A stretch of 64,000 nucleotides of DNA from Mycobacterium marinum (GTDB lineage Bacteria; Actinomycetota; Actinomycetes; Mycobacteriales; Mycobacteriaceae): contig NZ_CP024190.1 of NCBI RefSeq assembly GCF_003391395.1, forward strand, positions 1,984,001 to 2,048,000, written 5' to 3'. Positions within the stretch are counted from its first letter, which is position 1. Each line of letters opens with the position of its first letter. The notes below the pieces were generated by a model. That model saw only the letters and a program-made list of their open reading frames with translations. It was not told the origin of the DNA and did not search any database. The position numbers and the translations under genes were made by a program. Shown in pieces: positions 1-10,684 of the stretch.

Positions 1-3000
1 GTCTCGGCGGTGCCGAGCATGCCCTGTTGGGTGCGGTGGTCGAGCGTCCCGATTCCGGTGGCGTGGTGTTGACCGGCCGGCTGGCGCTGGCCGATCAGCC
101 TTGGCTGGCCGATCACGTGATTGGCGGAGTCGTGCTGTTCCCCGGGGCGGGCTTTGTGGAATTGGCCATCCGCGCCGGTGACGAGGTCGGCTGTGCCGTC
201 GTCGAGGAGTTGGTGCTGGCCGCGCCGCTGGTGCTGCACCCCGGAATGGGCGTGCAGGTGCAGGTGATCGTGGGAGCCGCCGATGACTCCGGGAACCGGG
301 CGCTGTCGGTGTATTCGCGCGGTGATCAGAGCGAGGACTGGCTGCTCAATGCCGAGGGCATGTTGGGGGTCGAGGCGGCAAGCTCCGGTGCGGATCTGTC
401 GGTCTGGCCGCCGGAGGGCGCCGACAGCGTCGATATCTCCGATGGCTATGCGCAGCTGGCCGACCGCGGCTATGCCTACGGCCCGGGATTTCAGGGGCTG
501 GTGGGGGTCTGGCGGCGCGATTCCGAGCTGTTCGCCGAGGTGGTCGCTCCCTCCGGAGTGGCCGTCGACAAGATGGGAATGCACCCGGTGGTACTGGACG
601 CGGTGCTGCACGCGCTGGGGCTGACCGCCGAGCAGAACCCGGATTCCGATGAGACAAAGCTGCCGTTCTGCTGGCGGGGCGTGTCGCTGCACGCCGGCGG
701 TGCCGGCCGGGTGCGGGCGCGCCTGACCATGTCCGGGCCGGATTCGATCGCGGTGGAGATCGCCGATGCCGCGGGGCTGCCGGTGTTGACGGTGGGCGCG
801 CTGGTCACCCGGGCGATGTCGGCGGCCCAGCTGCGCGCCGCGGTTGCGGCGGCCGGTGGTGGTGCACACGACCAGGGGCCGCTGGACGTGATCTGGTCGC
901 CGATACCGCTGAGCGGCGGCGGCACCCACGGGTCTGCTCAGCCCGCCGTGGTGTCGTGGGCGGACTTCTGCGCCGGCGGTGACGGTGGCGCGGCCGGCAA
1001 TGCCGGTGTGGTGGTGTGGGAGCCCAACCCCGCGGGCGAGGATGTGGTGGGGTCGGTGTACGCGGCCACCCACGCCGCCCTGGAGGTGTTGCAGTCCTGG
1101 TTCGACGGGGACCGCGCGGGCACCTTGGTGGTGTTGACCCACGGCGCCGTGGCGATGCCCGGCGAGAACGTCAGCGACCTGGCCGGCGCTGCGGTATGGG
1201 GAATCGTGCGGTCGGCGCAGGCCGAGAATCCCGGCCGGATCGTGCTGATCGACGCTGACGCCGCGGTGGAGGCGGCGGAGCTGGTCGCAGTTGGGGAACC
1301 CCAACTCGTAGTGCGCTCCGGCGCGGTACACGCCGCTCGGCTGGCCCCGGCCCCGCCGCTGCTGGCGGTGCCGGCGGATGAGTCGGCGTGGCGGTTGGCC
1401 GCCGGTGGCGGCGGAACGTTGGAGGACCTGGTGATCGAGCCTTGTCCAGAGGTCCAGGCGCCCTTGGCCGCCGGACAGGTCCGGGTGGCGGTCCGTGCGG
1501 TCGGGGTCAATTTCCGCGACGTGGTGGCGGCATTGGGGATGTATCCCGGTGAGGCCCCGCCGCTGGGGGCAGAGGGCGCGGGGGTGGTCCTCGAGGTAGG
1601 TCCGCAGGTATCCGGGGTGGCCGTCGGTGACTCGGTAATGGGTTTCCTTGGTGGTGCCGGTCCGCTGTCGGTCGTGGACCAGCAGCTGATCACCCGGATG
1701 CCACAAGGGTGGTCGTTCGCCCAGGCCGCCGCCGTACCGGTGGTGTTCCTGACGGCCCTGTTCGGGTTGCAGGACCTGGCCAAGATACAGCCCGGCGAAT
1801 CGGTGTTGATCCATGCCGGAACCGGTGGCGTGGGCATGGCAGCGGTGCAGCTGGCTCGCCACTGGGGCGTCGAGATCTTCGTCACCGCCAGCCGCGGCAA
1901 GTGGGACACGCTGCGCGCCATGGGATTTGACGATGACCACATCGGCGACTCCCGCACGCTGGACTTCGAGGAGAAGTTCCTCGCGGTCACCGACGGCCGT
2001 GGGGTCGATGTGGTGCTCGACTCGCTGGCCGGTGATTTCGTGGATGCTTCGCTGCGACTGCTGGTACGCGGCGGGCGTTTCCTCGAGATGGGCAAGACCG
2101 ATATCCGCGACGCCGACAAGATCTCCGCCAACTACCCCGGCGTGTGGTACCGGGCCTTCGACCTGTCTGAGGCCGGCCCGGTGCGCATGCAGGAGATGCT
2201 GGCCGAGGTGCGGGAGCTGTTCGACACCGCAGTGCTGCATCGGTTGCCGGTCACCACCTGGGACGTGCGCTGCGCGCCGGCGGCCTTCCGGTACATGAGC
2301 CAGGCCCGCCACATCGGCAAGGTGGTGCTGACCATGCCGTCGGCGCTGGCCGACGGGCTTGCCGACGGAACGGTGCTGATCACCGGTGCCACCGGGGCGG
2401 TCGGTGCGGTGCTGGCCCGCCACATGCTCGATGCCTACGGCGTGCGTCATCTGGTGTTGGCCAGTAGGCGAGGCGATCGGGCCGAGGGGGCTGCCGAACT
2501 GGCCGCCGAGTTGTCCGAGGCCGGCGCCAATGTGCAGGTGGTGGCCTGCGATGTGGCGGACCGCGACGCGGTGGAGGCGATGCTGGCCCGGTTGTCGGGG
2601 GAGCACCCGCCGGTGCGTGGCGTGATTCACGCCGCCGGTGTGCTCGATGACGCCGTGATCAGCTCGTTGACGCCGGAGCGGATCGATACCGTATTGCGGG
2701 CCAAGGTGGATGCGGCCTGGAATCTGCACGAGGCCACCTTGGATCTGGATTTGTCGATGTTCGTGCTGTGTTCCTCGATCGCGGCGACCGTGGGCTCGCC
2801 GGGGCAGGGCAACTACTCGGCAGCAAACTCGTTCCTGGACGGGTTGGCGGCGCATCGGCAAGCCGCGGGGTTGGCCGGGATATCGGTGGCGTGGGGGCTG
2901 TGGGAGCAGTCCGGCGGCATGGCTGCACATCTGAGCAGCCGCGACTTGGCTCGGATGAGTCGCAGTGGGCTGGCTCCGATGAACCCGGAGCAGGCGGTAG

Positions 3001-3530
3001 GGCTGCTCGATGCGGTACTGGCGATCAACCACCCCCTCATGGTGGCTACGCTCTTGGATCGGCCCGCCCTGGAGGCCCGGGCTCAGGCCGGCGGCTTGCC
3101 GCCGTTGTTCGCCGGGGTGGTGCGCCGTCCGCGGCGGCGCCAGATCGAGGACACCGGGGATGCCGCCCAGTCGAAGTCGGCGCTGGCCGAGCGCCTCAAC
3201 GGGCTGAGCGCAGGCGAACGCCAAGACGCCCTGGTTGGTCTGGTGTGTTTGCAGGCCGCAGCGGTGCTGGGCCGGCCGTCCCCCGAGGACATCGATCCGG
3301 AGGCAGGGTTCCAGGACCTCGGCTTCGACTCGCTGACCGCGGTAGAACTGCGCAACCGCCTCAAGAGCGCCACGGGTCTGACGTTGCCACCCACGGTGAT
3401 CTTCGACCATCCGACACCGACTGCGATCGCCGAATATGTCGGCCGGCAGATTCCGGACAGCCAGGCAACCCAAGCCGATGAGGAAAAGCTGCCCGAATCC
3501 GACGGCGAGATGGTTTCGGTAACTGCGTAG
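1..3530 (+). CDS. pks1: Reducing type I polyketide synthase, C-terminal part (Pks15/1 type), 5' end outside window
   Basis: The reading frame is already open at base 3 and ends at a TAG at 3528-3530, so the KS and AT domains lie to the left of the window. What remains is DH (active-site HxxxGxxxxP motif near base 105-135), ER (NADPH motif GGVGMAAVQ near 1825-1850), KR (TGATGAVG near 2380-2400, with YSAAN near 2815) and an ACP (LGFDSL near 3318). The set DH-ER-KR-ACP next to lppX is the arrangement of Pks1, or of the fused Pks15/1, in M. tuberculosis. There this enzyme elongates p-hydroxybenzoyl units for phenolphthiocerol, so the strain may make phenolic glycolipids. Whether this is the fused or split form cannot be decided here. 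Other Mas-like PKSs share the same domain order; the assignment to pks1 rests on position. Confidence 0.85.
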   Translation, partial: LGGAEHALLGAVVERPDSGGVVLTGRLALADQPWLADHVIGGVVLFPGAGFVELAIRAGDEVGCAVVEELVLAAPLVLHPGMGVQVQVIVGAADDSGNRALSVYSRGDQSEDWLLNAEGMLGVEAASSGADLSVWPPEGADSVDISDGYAQLADRGYAYGPGFQGLVGVWRRDSELFAEVVAPSGVAVDKMGMHPVVLDAVLHALGLTAEQNPDSDETKLPFCWRGVSLHAGGAGRVRARLTMSGPDSIAVEIADAAGLPVLTVGALVTRAMSAAQLRAAVAAAGGGAHDQGPLDVIWSPIPLSGGGTHGSAQPAVVSWADFCAGGDGGAAGNAGVVVWEPNPAGEDVVGSVYAATHAALEVLQSWFDGDRAGTLVVLTHGAVAMPGENVSDLAGAAVWGIVRSAQAENPGRIVLIDADAAVEAAELVAVGEPQLVVRSGAVHAARLAPAPPLLAVPADESAWRLAAGGGGTLEDLVIEPCPEVQAPLAAGQVRVAVRAVGVNFRDVVAALGMYPGEAPPLGAEGAGVVLEVGPQVSGVAVGDSVMGFLGGAGPLSVVDQQLITRMPQGWSFAQAAAVPVVFLTALFGLQDLAKIQPGESVLIHAGTGGVGMAAVQLARHWGVEIFVTASRGKWDTLRAMGFDDDHIGDSRTLDFEEKFLAVTDGRGVDVVLDSLAGDFVDASLRLLVRGGRFLEMGKTDIRDADKISANYPGVWYRAFDLSEAGPVRMQEMLAEVRELFDTAVLHRLPVTTWDVRCAPAAFRYMSQARHIGKVVLTMPSALADGLADGTVLITGATGAVGAVLARHMLDAYGVRHLVLASRRGDRAEGAAELAAELSEAGANVQVVACDVADRDAVEAMLARLSGEHPPVRGVIHAAGVLDDAVISSLTPERIDTVLRAKVDAAWNLHEATLDLDLSMFVLCSSIAATVGSPGQGNYSAANSFLDGLAAHRQAAGLAGISVAWGLWEQSGGMAAHLSSRDLARMSRSGLAPMNPEQAVGLLDAVLAINHPLMVATLLDRPALEARAQAGGLPPLFAGVVRRPRRRQIEDTGDAAQSKSALAERLNGLSAGERQDALVGLVCLQAAAVLGRPSPEDIDPEAGFQDLGFDSLTAVELRNRLKSATGLTLPPTVIFDHPTPTAIAEYVGRQIPDSQATQADEEKLPESDGEMVSVTA

Positions 3531-3948
3531 CAGGGACGAGCGCCGGTTGCCGGTGAGTTGGTGGGACGCGACGGATCGCTGGAAAGGACTGAAGCGCTTG
3601 CTAACTCACCGGCGTGGCCGGTATCTGCATCGGGGTAGTCGATGAGCCACGTCGGCCGCGGCCGCGAGGCCATGCGGATGCACGCTACGATCGGGTACGC
3701 CAGCAAGCGCATGATGTTCGGGTCCGCCGTAGGCGCGGCGAATGTCTTGTTGGCCAATGTGATGGATGACGCGTGGCCAATGGTGCTGCGCCGTAGGGCC
3801 GCCAGAGGGCACAGTGCGGGGCACCACAACGGTGATCGGCATTGCTGTCGGCCCGCTCATGACCGACCTGTGTGCTGGGTTCGGTGCTGTCCGCGGGTGC
3901 AAAGCGAGCTTGAGCCAATATCGGCCAATATCAGCGAGGTGGTAGGCA
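3531..3948. other. Intergenic region between the PKS gene and lppX
   Basis: This stretch of 418 bases has no reading frame that resembles a known protein. It holds the inverted repeat described above and ends in GCGAGGTGG (3934-3942), a likely ribosome binding site for the lppX GTG start. An lppX promoter probably lies here, but I could not identify -35 and -10 boxes with confidence. Confidence 0.5.
3549..3613. terminator. Inverted repeat after the PKS gene, possible terminator
   Basis: GCCGGTGAGTT at 3549-3559 is exactly complementary to AACTCACCGGC at 3603-3613. It lies 18 bases after the PKS stop codon. The loop of 43 bases is long and no T-run follows, so this is only a possible terminator or processing structure. 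Confidence 0.3.
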
Positions 3949-4638
3949 GTGAACCAAAGGAAACCGGCGGTCATCTCCGCCCTTCTGGTAGCGCTTGGTC
4001 TGGTCTTGTGGGTGTCCGGATGTTCTTCCGACAAATCGCAACCCGAGGCCCAAAGCTCGACCACCGTACCGGCCGATCCGGCGTTGATGGCCGAGGTTGA
4101 GCAATCGCTCGACGCGACAAAGGCGTTGACCAGCGCGCATCTGGCGATCCGCACAACCGGGAAAGTCGACAGCATGCTCGGGATCAGTAGCGCTGACGTC
4201 GATCTCCGGGCCAAACCGCTCGCCGCGAAGGGTGACTGCACCTATAACGGCGAGGCGGGTGTCCCGTTCCGCATCAAGGACGACAACATCTCGGTCAAAC
4301 TGTTCGACGACTGGAGCAATCTGGGCTCCGTGGCTGATCTGTCGGCCTCACGCGTGCTGGACCCCATCAATGGGGTGACGAAGTTGCTCTCCGGTGTCGC
4401 CAACCTGCAGTCGCAGGGCAACGAGGTCATCAACGGAATCCAGACCAGCAAGATCACCGGAACGCTGCCAACAGACAGCGTCAAGATCTTGGACCCTGGC
4501 GCGCGCAGTCCGCGACCGGCGACCGTGTGGATCGCCCAAGATGGTTCGCACCGCCTCGTTCGGGCCAACGTGGACCTCGGTTCCGGGGCCGTCGAGGTCA
4601 CGTTGTCCAAATGGAATGAACCGGTCAACGTCGACTGA
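3949..4638 (+). CDS. lppX: LppX lipoprotein, PDIM transport to the cell surface
   Basis: This 229-residue lipoprotein closely follows M. tuberculosis LppX (233 residues). It has a basic N-terminus, a hydrophobic segment and a lipobox WVSGC with the lipidated cysteine at residue 25. The mature part contains stretches typical of LppX, such as DNISVKLFDDWSNLGS and a C-terminal KWNEPVNVD. LppX belongs to the LppX/LprG fold family, which holds lipids in a large hydrophobic cavity, and it is needed for PDIM to reach the outer membrane. The GTG start at 3949 is preceded by a GAGGTGG-like site and puts the signal peptide at the very N-terminus. Its position next to pks1 and mmpL7 matches M. tuberculosis. 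Confidence 0.95.
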   Translation: MNQRKPAVISALLVALGLVLWVSGCSSDKSQPEAQSSTTVPADPALMAEVEQSLDATKALTSAHLAIRTTGKVDSMLGISSADVDLRAKPLAAKGDCTYNGEAGVPFRIKDDNISVKLFDDWSNLGSVADLSASRVLDPINGVTKLLSGVANLQSQGNEVINGIQTSKITGTLPTDSVKILDPGARSPRPATVWIAQDGSHRLVRANVDLGSGAVEVTLSKWNEPVNVD

Positions 4639-4767
4639 TCGCCCGGGCCGGCCGCTGACCGGTGCCTAGGTGTGCTGACCACAGACGCTGGTGAGCGTGG
4701 CGTGGCGACATGACGAAGATCTCCGAGTGGGGTGCGAGCTGTCTAGGAATGCACCAACTCAATCTCG

Positions 4768-4956
4768 AAAGTCGAGCCCTTTCACCGCACCTTGGCCGAC
4801 GAGTGGGCCTACGCCCGTCGCCACACCAGCGATACCGAACGCTACGACGAATTCCCCAGGTGGTTTCACACCGACAATTACCACCGCGGCCACACCGCAC
4901 TCGGCGGCCGACCACCCGCCAGCCGCGTCCCTAACCTGTCAGGTCAGTACACCTAG
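4768..4956 (+). pseudogene. Remnant of an IS481-family transposase, C-terminal end
   Basis: Reading frame 1 from 4768 gives KVEPFHRTLADEWAYARRH, then RWFHTDNYHRGHTALGGRPP, ending LSGQYT and a TAG at 4954-4956. This is the C-terminal end of the integrase core of IS481-family transposases, which usually read KVERFHRTL...DEWAYA...HTALGGRPPASRV. No N-terminal part, DDE catalytic core or terminal inverted repeats are visible upstream, so it is a fragment of about 62 codons. Its stop codon overlaps the convergent mmpL7 stop in a shared CTAG. A different element, IS1533, sits in the same lppX-mmpL7 gap of M. tuberculosis H37Rv. Confidence 0.8.
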
Positions 4957-7712
4957 TCGGTTGCTAGGTCGGGCTCGGCGACCGGCTCGGCCGCGACGGT
5001 GCGGTCAGCCCGATCTTGCATCGCGGCCGGAATGCACACCCGTGCCACCACCGTCAGCGCGGCGACGCCGAACAGCACCACGGTGCCGATCTGACTCAGC
5101 GCGCCCACCGACCCGGCTGAGACCAGCACCAATCCCAGGCCGAAGACCGCGGTCAGGGCCGCCAGCGGCGCACCGGCGCTGCGCAGCGCCGCGGTATTCG
5201 CGGGCTGTGCATCGGGTGTGATCGGGGCTTCGGTGGTGATCGGGGTGCCCGTGCGATCCAGGAGATAGGGAAGCCCGCACGCCGCCAGGATGGCGAAGGA
5301 CACCAACGGTACCGCTGCGGGTATCTCACGCCCCGCCAGGTATTGCCAGAGGGCTGTCGAAATGCCCAGCGCAGCGAGGTAGGCCGCGAGCAACCCGACG
5401 GCCATCACAACGGCGGTGAGCGCTCCGCGCCACATGCTGACCAGAACCAGCACCGCCAGCATCATGGCGGCCAGCAGCACGGCATCGTGGGTGAGGGAGC
5501 CCCGGACGTCGGTGGCCACTTGGGCGGCCCCGTTCACGGTGATTTCGGCGTCCTCGAGGCTGCCGTACTTCATTGCCTTGCCGGCCGCGGCTTCGAGCTG
5601 TTGTGCCCTTGCCGACGCGTCCAGACCGAGGTTGCTGTCGGAGAAGACGAGTAGCCGGGTGGCCGTCCCGTCCGCCGAAAACATCGACTGCCGTACCTGC
5701 TGGTAAGACGGGTCCGCGAGGGTCTTACCCGATACATAGAAGCCACCCTGGCCGGTGTTGGCGAAATCGAGCCTGAGATTCTTCAAGAACGCCGACACCT
5801 GCACGAGTTGCGGGAGGGTGTTCTCGATGGTCGTTTCCAGGTTGGGCACAAAAGACTGCAGCTGGGCCAGTGCCGATCGCATTTGAGCGACCACCTGCGG
5901 CGCGGAGGAGAAGGCGCCCAGCGTCTTGCGCGATACCGCGGCGATGCGATCAGCCCCGTCGGTGAGCAACTTCACGTCGTCGACCACCCTGTCGACGGGA
6001 TCGATGACCTTGCCCGCGGCGACACACAACATGTCGGCGGGACAGTTCGGGACGTCGCCCATCCAACCGCGGACCGGATCCAGATATCCGGACAACTCCA
6101 CTGTCACGCCTTTGATGTTGTTGGTGCCAGATATCAGGACGTCGACGTTCTGCTGAATTTGGGCTGCCCCGGCCAGACCGGCGGTGACGCTGCGGTCCAG
6201 CTCGTCGACCGCGCCGGACATCTGATCGACGATCGACCCCAACGTCTTTATCGCTCTCACCTGCGGCATGAAGGAGCCGGCCCCGCGATCGAGCTCATCG
6301 CTGAGTCTTCCGGCAGCGGCGGTCAGCGACGCGTCCGTCCATGGCACACCGGCCGGCCATGCCGCCGACTCCACCCTGCGGACGCCGGGAATCTCCATCA
6401 GCCGGTGGCTGACCTGGTCGATGGCAATGAGCCCGGCTGGGTCTGACAGATCGTGCTTGGCTTCGAGCATCACCACGTCGGGCAGTGGTTGCCCAGGCAA
6501 CACCCGCTTGGTGCCGCCTGCGGCCGGTTTCACCGGGCCGTCACCGATGCCCCATTGCATCCCGATGACCGGTATCGCACACACCGCGAGCACCAGGGCG
6601 GCGACTACGGCGGTGCGCGGTATCGACACGGGCAGTGAACGGCGGGCGCCGACGGGTCGTGACGAGGACAGCCGTGACGGCCCGGTGAGCCCGATCAGGG
6701 CAGGCAACAGTGTCAGCGAAGCCGCAAGTGCCACAACGACACCCAGCGCGGCGACGCCGACTCCGTGGAGCGCGGGCGTTCGGGCCAGCAGTAGCGGGGC
6801 GGTGAGTATCGCGACGCCCGCTGCGGGCATGGCCAACGCGGCCAGGTTGTTGCGGGATGCCGCTCGGCCCACCGGCTGGGCCGCCGTGGCACCCGGGTGA
6901 TGTCCGGGCCGTGCGACCAGCATGGTGGAAGCGGCGATCGTGCCGATTGTCAGTATCGCGGCCAGGGTCGCGGAGAACACGGTGAAGACCGAGATGTTCT
7001 GTCCGGGGATAGCGCGCAGCGCGGCGGCCAGCGGCCACGCCACCGCGAGCGAGAGGCCGGCGGTCAGCAGCACGACTGCGGCGGCCACGAGCGAGCGGCG
7101 CGCCCACAGCAGTAGTAGGACGGCAATCACCGCAGTGGCGAGCACGATCACCGCGCCCTGCCACGCCGTCATGTGCGCGGGCACGCTGCTCGACGTCGTC
7201 GGACCTACGACGCGGGCGCGTAGCCCCGCACTTGCCGGCAGATTGTGCACCACCGATTGCGCGGCTTGCAGCGATTCCCGCGCCTGGGTTGACCCGGCCT
7301 GGCCGACCAGCCAGACCATCGCGATCGCCGAGTGGCCATCGGAGCCGGTTCCCAGCGGGACTGTCAGAGGATCTGACCACCAGTCGAGGACGGAACCGAT
7401 GTGGCGGCTGTCCGCGCGCAGCGCGCTAACCGCCGCGTCGTAGTAGTTCTGATCGGCGGGCCCAAGGGTGTCGCGCCCATCCACCACCAGGTAGGCGACC
7501 GCGTTGGTGCCGGTGCCCGGGAAGGCCTGCCCAATCCGGCTGCTGGCGGCAGACGCCGTGGAATCTGGCGACAACAGCGCCGAGCCGGCGTCGCTGGATT
7601 TTCCCGGCGCTAGCACTACAGCCAGGTTCGCGATCACCGCCACCGCAATCCAGGCGGCGACGATGAGGAAGTTGACCAGCCGCGACGACCTATGGGTACC
7701 GTCGGTTGACAC
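4953..7712 (-). CDS. mmpL7: MmpL7-type RND transporter for PDIM export
   Basis: This 919-residue membrane protein matches MmpL7 (about 920 residues) over its length. An N-terminal membrane segment (about residues 10-35) is followed by a large extracytoplasmic domain, a block of membrane helices around residues 180-390, a second external domain of about 300 residues and a second helical block near the C-terminus. It belongs to the RND superfamily and exports PDIM and related glycolipids across the inner membrane; in M. tuberculosis it is reported to contact PpsE. The GTG start at 7712 lies one base after the fadD28 stop, which suggests translational coupling. M. tuberculosis MmpL7 has a longer N-terminal tail, and this one has a longer C-terminal tail. 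Confidence 0.93.
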   Translation of the reverse strand: MSTDGTHRSSRLVNFLIVAAWIAVAVIANLAVVLAPGKSSDAGSALLSPDSTASAASSRIGQAFPGTGTNAVAYLVVDGRDTLGPADQNYYDAAVSALRADSRHIGSVLDWWSDPLTVPLGTGSDGHSAIAMVWLVGQAGSTQARESLQAAQSVVHNLPASAGLRARVVGPTTSSSVPAHMTAWQGAVIVLATAVIAVLLLLWARRSLVAAAVVLLTAGLSLAVAWPLAAALRAIPGQNISVFTVFSATLAAILTIGTIAASTMLVARPGHHPGATAAQPVGRAASRNNLAALAMPAAGVAILTAPLLLARTPALHGVGVAALGVVVALAASLTLLPALIGLTGPSRLSSSRPVGARRSLPVSIPRTAVVAALVLAVCAIPVIGMQWGIGDGPVKPAAGGTKRVLPGQPLPDVVMLEAKHDLSDPAGLIAIDQVSHRLMEIPGVRRVESAAWPAGVPWTDASLTAAAGRLSDELDRGAGSFMPQVRAIKTLGSIVDQMSGAVDELDRSVTAGLAGAAQIQQNVDVLISGTNNIKGVTVELSGYLDPVRGWMGDVPNCPADMLCVAAGKVIDPVDRVVDDVKLLTDGADRIAAVSRKTLGAFSSAPQVVAQMRSALAQLQSFVPNLETTIENTLPQLVQVSAFLKNLRLDFANTGQGGFYVSGKTLADPSYQQVRQSMFSADGTATRLLVFSDSNLGLDASARAQQLEAAAGKAMKYGSLEDAEITVNGAAQVATDVRGSLTHDAVLLAAMMLAVLVLVSMWRGALTAVVMAVGLLAAYLAALGISTALWQYLAGREIPAAVPLVSFAILAACGLPYLLDRTGTPITTEAPITPDAQPANTAALRSAGAPLAALTAVFGLGLVLVSAGSVGALSQIGTVVLFGVAALTVVARVCIPAAMQDRADRTVAAEPVAEPDLATD

Positions 7713-7713
7713 G

Positions 7714-9456
7714 CTAGGCGTCCAGGCGGGCGAACTGCTGCTGTCGATACTGCTCGACGCACGCAGCCCGCCTGACCTTGCCGCTGGTGGTGGTCGGGAT
7801 CGAACCCGGCGCTACCAGAACCAGATCCGCGACGCTGAGGCCGTGCGAATTCGACAGGGCCGAGGTGACTTCACGCTTGATGGCGCCGAGTATCTCGAGG
7901 GTGTCTTGAGCCGAGTCGCCGCGCTTTCTGAGTTCGATGATGGCGACCAATTTCTCGGTGCTGCGATCACCGGGGACGGATATCGCCGCGCAGCGGCTCC
8001 GGGTGATTTCCTGAATCGTGGCCTCGATGTCATCGGGAGAGTGGTTGCGTCCATACACGATCAAGAGATCCTTGATACGGCCGATGATGAACATTTTCGC
8101 GTCTTCGATGAATCCGGAGTCTCCGGTTCTTAGCCATGGACCTTCGGGGGTGCCTTCGGATGGCGAGGCCAACTTTCCGCCGAAGGTGCGCTCGCTTTCC
8201 TCCGGCTTGTTCCAATAGCCGATGGCGACGTTGTCGCCATGCACCCAGATTTCGCCGACCGTCCCCTCCGGGCATTCGGTGCAGGTATCGGGGTCGACGA
8301 CTCGCACCAACGGTGAGCGCGGCAAGACGTAGCTGACCAACTGGGTGCCGGCTCCGCTTTCACACCGCTTCGCCTGACCGGCGGTCAAACTTTCAGCCTC
8401 GAAGTCTAGGATCTCGGGCGGCTGAGCTGGCCTGCTGGTCGACACGTAGACCGTTGCCTCGGCCAGGCCATACGACGGGCGGAGCACCCTTTCCTGCAGA
8501 TTGAAGCGGGCAAAGCGGTCGGCGAAGCGCTTCAAGGTTGCGGGTTGTACCCGCTCGCTGCCGCTGAGGATGGTCAGCACATTGCCCAGATCATGTCCGG
8601 CCATGTCGTCATCCGACACTTTTTTGGCCGCGAGTTCGAAGGCGAAGTTCGGTGCTGCCGAAAATGCGTGCGAACTGGTGGCCAGCATCTGCATCCACCG
8701 CGCCGGACGCTGCAGGAACGACACCGGGCTGGTAAGCACTGCCTGATATCCACCGAGAATCGGTGCGCAGACCCCCAGAACCAGACCCATGTCGTGGTAG
8801 AAGGGCAGCCACGACACCAGCGTCGCGTCCGGTGGCGCGAGCCCATCGGTGTCGGCAAAGTAGCCCGACATCAGCTGTTCGAAGTTGGTTCTCAGATTCT
8901 GGTGCGAAAGCTCGACGCCGGCAGGCTCGCGGGTCGATCCCGACGTGTACTGCAAATACGCCGTAGCCGGGTAGTTTTCGTCACCGGCACCAGATCCGGC
9001 CGAAGCGTCCAGGTCCAGCCGGTCGAGTTCGATGATCGAGGGAGCCGGCCCGGCGGACTGAGCCGAAACATGCTGGGTTACATCGTCGATGACCGGCGAT
9101 GTGGTGAGAATCGCGACCGGGGACGCGTCACGTAGCACCGATGTGGCGCGGTCATCGCTGGCGCCGCCCTGGGGAACCGAAAGCGGAACCGCGATCCGTC
9201 CGGCCTGCAGCGCGCCGAGGAAAGCGACGATGTATTCGAGTCCCTGCGGAGCCAAGATCACCGCACGGTCACCGACCGCCCCGCAACTGCTCAGCTCTCG
9301 GGCCACGTTCAGCGTTCGCCGATACAGCTGCGACCACGTCAGCGTCTCCGCTACACCGTCCCAGTCCCGTTCGTAGTTCACGAAGGTGAACGCTGGGTCG
9401 TTGGGCTGCAGGCGGGCGCAGGCACGAAGCGCCGCGGGAAGGGAACGCACACTCAT
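7714..9456 (-). CDS. fadD28: FadD28 fatty acyl-AMP ligase for mycocerosate synthesis
   Basis: From the ATG at 9456 the product is 580 residues, the same length as M. tuberculosis FadD28, and begins [18 protein letters not shown] as that protein does. The frame is open for 16 more codons upstream, but family alignment argues against using them. It has the adenylate-forming signature [12 protein letters not shown], the [10 protein letters not shown] region and C-terminal [22 protein letters not shown] enzymes of this group make acyl adenylates and pass them to a PKS instead of CoA; FadD28 serves Mas. It is the first gene of the fadD28-mmpL7 unit and is divergent from the methyltransferase. The paralogue FadD26 lies at 47595-49349. 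Confidence 0.94.
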   Translation of the reverse strand: MSVRSLPAALRACARLQPNDPAFTFVNYERDWDGVAETLTWSQLYRRTLNVARELSSCGAVGDRAVILAPQGLEYIVAFLGALQAGRIAVPLSVPQGGASDDRATSVLRDASPVAILTTSPVIDDVTQHVSAQSAGPAPSIIELDRLDLDASAGSGAGDENYPATAYLQYTSGSTREPAGVELSHQNLRTNFEQLMSGYFADTDGLAPPDATLVSWLPFYHDMGLVLGVCAPILGGYQAVLTSPVSFLQRPARWMQMLATSSHAFSAAPNFAFELAAKKVSDDDMAGHDLGNVLTILSGSERVQPATLKRFADRFARFNLQERVLRPSYGLAEATVYVSTSRPAQPPEILDFEAESLTAGQAKRCESGAGTQLVSYVLPRSPLVRVVDPDTCTECPEGTVGEIWVHGDNVAIGYWNKPEESERTFGGKLASPSEGTPEGPWLRTGDSGFIEDAKMFIIGRIKDLLIVYGRNHSPDDIEATIQEITRSRCAAISVPGDRSTEKLVAIIELRKRGDSAQDTLEILGAIKREVTSALSNSHGLSVADLVLVAPGSIPTTTSGKVRRAACVEQYRQQQFARLDA

Positions 9457-9871
9457 GGGCATCACGTTACCGGCCTGGATGCAACGTTGCCCCGGCCTGC
9501 CCACGAATCCGGGCGGCGGGCACCCCGCAGGGGCGTCAAAGTTGCATTTCGCGAGTTCAACGGTGGTCTAGTGGACATTCACCAAACGGCGGGGGTAGGT
9601 CGAGCGACCTGGTTGATCTTGATTTCTTGTGCGCACGGATGCGCGGGGAAATGATTGCCGTCGATCTGCCCCATTTCTTGGGCGGGTTCGGGTCGCGTCA
9701 CTTCCGGCGGTGGGGGCCGGCTAATCGAGGGGCGCAGCAAATGGCCTTGTCCGTATTCCCGGCCATCACCGCAGTGCGGTGGCGGGGTGCGCCGCATTTT
9801 CACGGACGCGCCGTTGCCGTTCTTGCCGTTCTTGCCGTTCTTGGACAGGTGCTCTGCCATACTGCTTCCCC
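9457..9871. promoter_or_regulatory. Divergent intergenic region between fadD28 and the methyltransferase gene
   Basis: These 415 bases separate two genes read in opposite directions, so promoters for both should lie here. I see no clear -10/-35 pair. The main feature is a short tandem repeat at 9814-9840, just before the methyltransferase start. The long open frames crossing the region on both strands resemble no protein I know. Confidence 0.5.
9814..9840 (+). repeat. Three tandem copies of a 9-base unit TTGCCGTTC
   Basis: TTGCCGTTC occurs three times without a gap (9814-9822, 9823-9831, 9832-9840), followed by a partial TTG. The array ends 31 bases before the GTG start of the methyltransferase, so a change in copy number could alter promoter spacing or the mRNA leader. 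Confidence 0.9.
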
Positions 9872-10684
9872 GTGGCCTTAAGTCGTACCCACCGTGTCGT
9901 CGCCGGCGTCGCACACACCCGGGTCTACAAGAAAATTTGGAAATACTGGTATCCGCTTATGACCCGTGGGCTCGGTGCCGATGAGCTTGTGTTCATCAAC
10001 TGGGCTTACGAGGAAGATCCGCCGATGGACCTGCCATTGGAGGCGACCGACGAGCCGGACCGATGCCACATCAACCTGTATCACCGGACGGCGACCCAGG
10101 CTGATCTGAGTGGTAAACGCGTGCTGGAGGTCAGTTGCGGCCATGGCGGCGGGGCCTCCTACCTCACCCGTACCCTGGGCCCCGCCTCGTATACGGCATT
10201 GGACCTGAACCCGGCCGGCATCAAGTTCTGCCAACAACGGCACAACCTGCCCGGTTTGGATTTCGTGCAAGGCGATGCCGAGGACCTACCTTTCGAGGAC
10301 GAATCCTTTGATGTGGTGCTCAACGTGGAAGCCTCACATTGCTACCCGCGGTTTCCAGTTTTCCTCGAAGAGGTGAAGCGGGTGCTGCGCCCAGGGGGGT
10401 ACTTCGCATACGCGGATATCCGGCCCTGCACTGAGATCGCCGAATGGGAGGCCGCACTGGCCGCCGCCGGGCTGCAGCAAATTTCGTACCGAGAGATCAA
10501 CGCGGAGGTTCTGCGCGGCATCGACATCAATACGCCGAAGTCACGAGAACTGGTAAAGCGCCATCTGCCGATCTTTTTGCGCGCCGCGGGCCGCAACTAC
10601 ATCGGTGTGACGGGCACCCCCCTGTACCGCCTAATGCAAAGCGGTGATATCTCGTACCGGATGTACAGCTTCGTCAAGGAGTAG
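9872..10684 (+). CDS. Phthiotriol / phenolphthiotriol dimycocerosate methyltransferase (Rv2952 type)
   Basis: The GTG at 9872 gives a 270-residue protein, the length of M. tuberculosis Rv2952, beginning with the shared motif ALSRTH. It contains [14 protein letters not shown] N-terminal sequence (here [12 protein letters not shown]), the class I SAM-binding motif [15 protein letters not shown] and the downstream stretch [13 protein letters not shown]. Rv2952 methylates the hydroxyl of phthiotriol and phenolphthiotriol to give the methoxy group of PDIM and phenolic glycolipids. An upstream in-frame ATG at 9779 would add 31 residues not matching the family. In M. tuberculosis Rv2952 lies beyond pks15/1 and fadD29, not between fadD28 and mas, so its position here is different. 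A second copy outside the window cannot be excluded. Confidence 0.88.
   Translation: MALSRTHRVVAGVAHTRVYKKIWKYWYPLMTRGLGADELVFINWAYEEDPPMDLPLEATDEPDRCHINLYHRTATQADLSGKRVLEVSCGHGGGASYLTRTLGPASYTALDLNPAGIKFCQQRHNLPGLDFVQGDAEDLPFEDESFDVVLNVEASHCYPRFPVFLEEVKRVLRPGGYFAYADIRPCTEIAEWEAALAAAGLQQISYREINAEVLRGIDINTPKSRELVKRHLPIFLRAAGRNYIGVTGTPLYRLMQSGDISYRMYSFVKE

Noticed and set aside
938..2131. Long antisense open frame opposite the first PKS
   Set aside because: It is composed of Arg, Ser, Thr, Ala and Pro with no domain, and lies opposite the ER domain. Such frames are expected in GC-rich DNA.
9814..9840. CRISPR-like repeat
   Set aside because: Units are 9 bases without spacers, so this is a simple tandem repeat.
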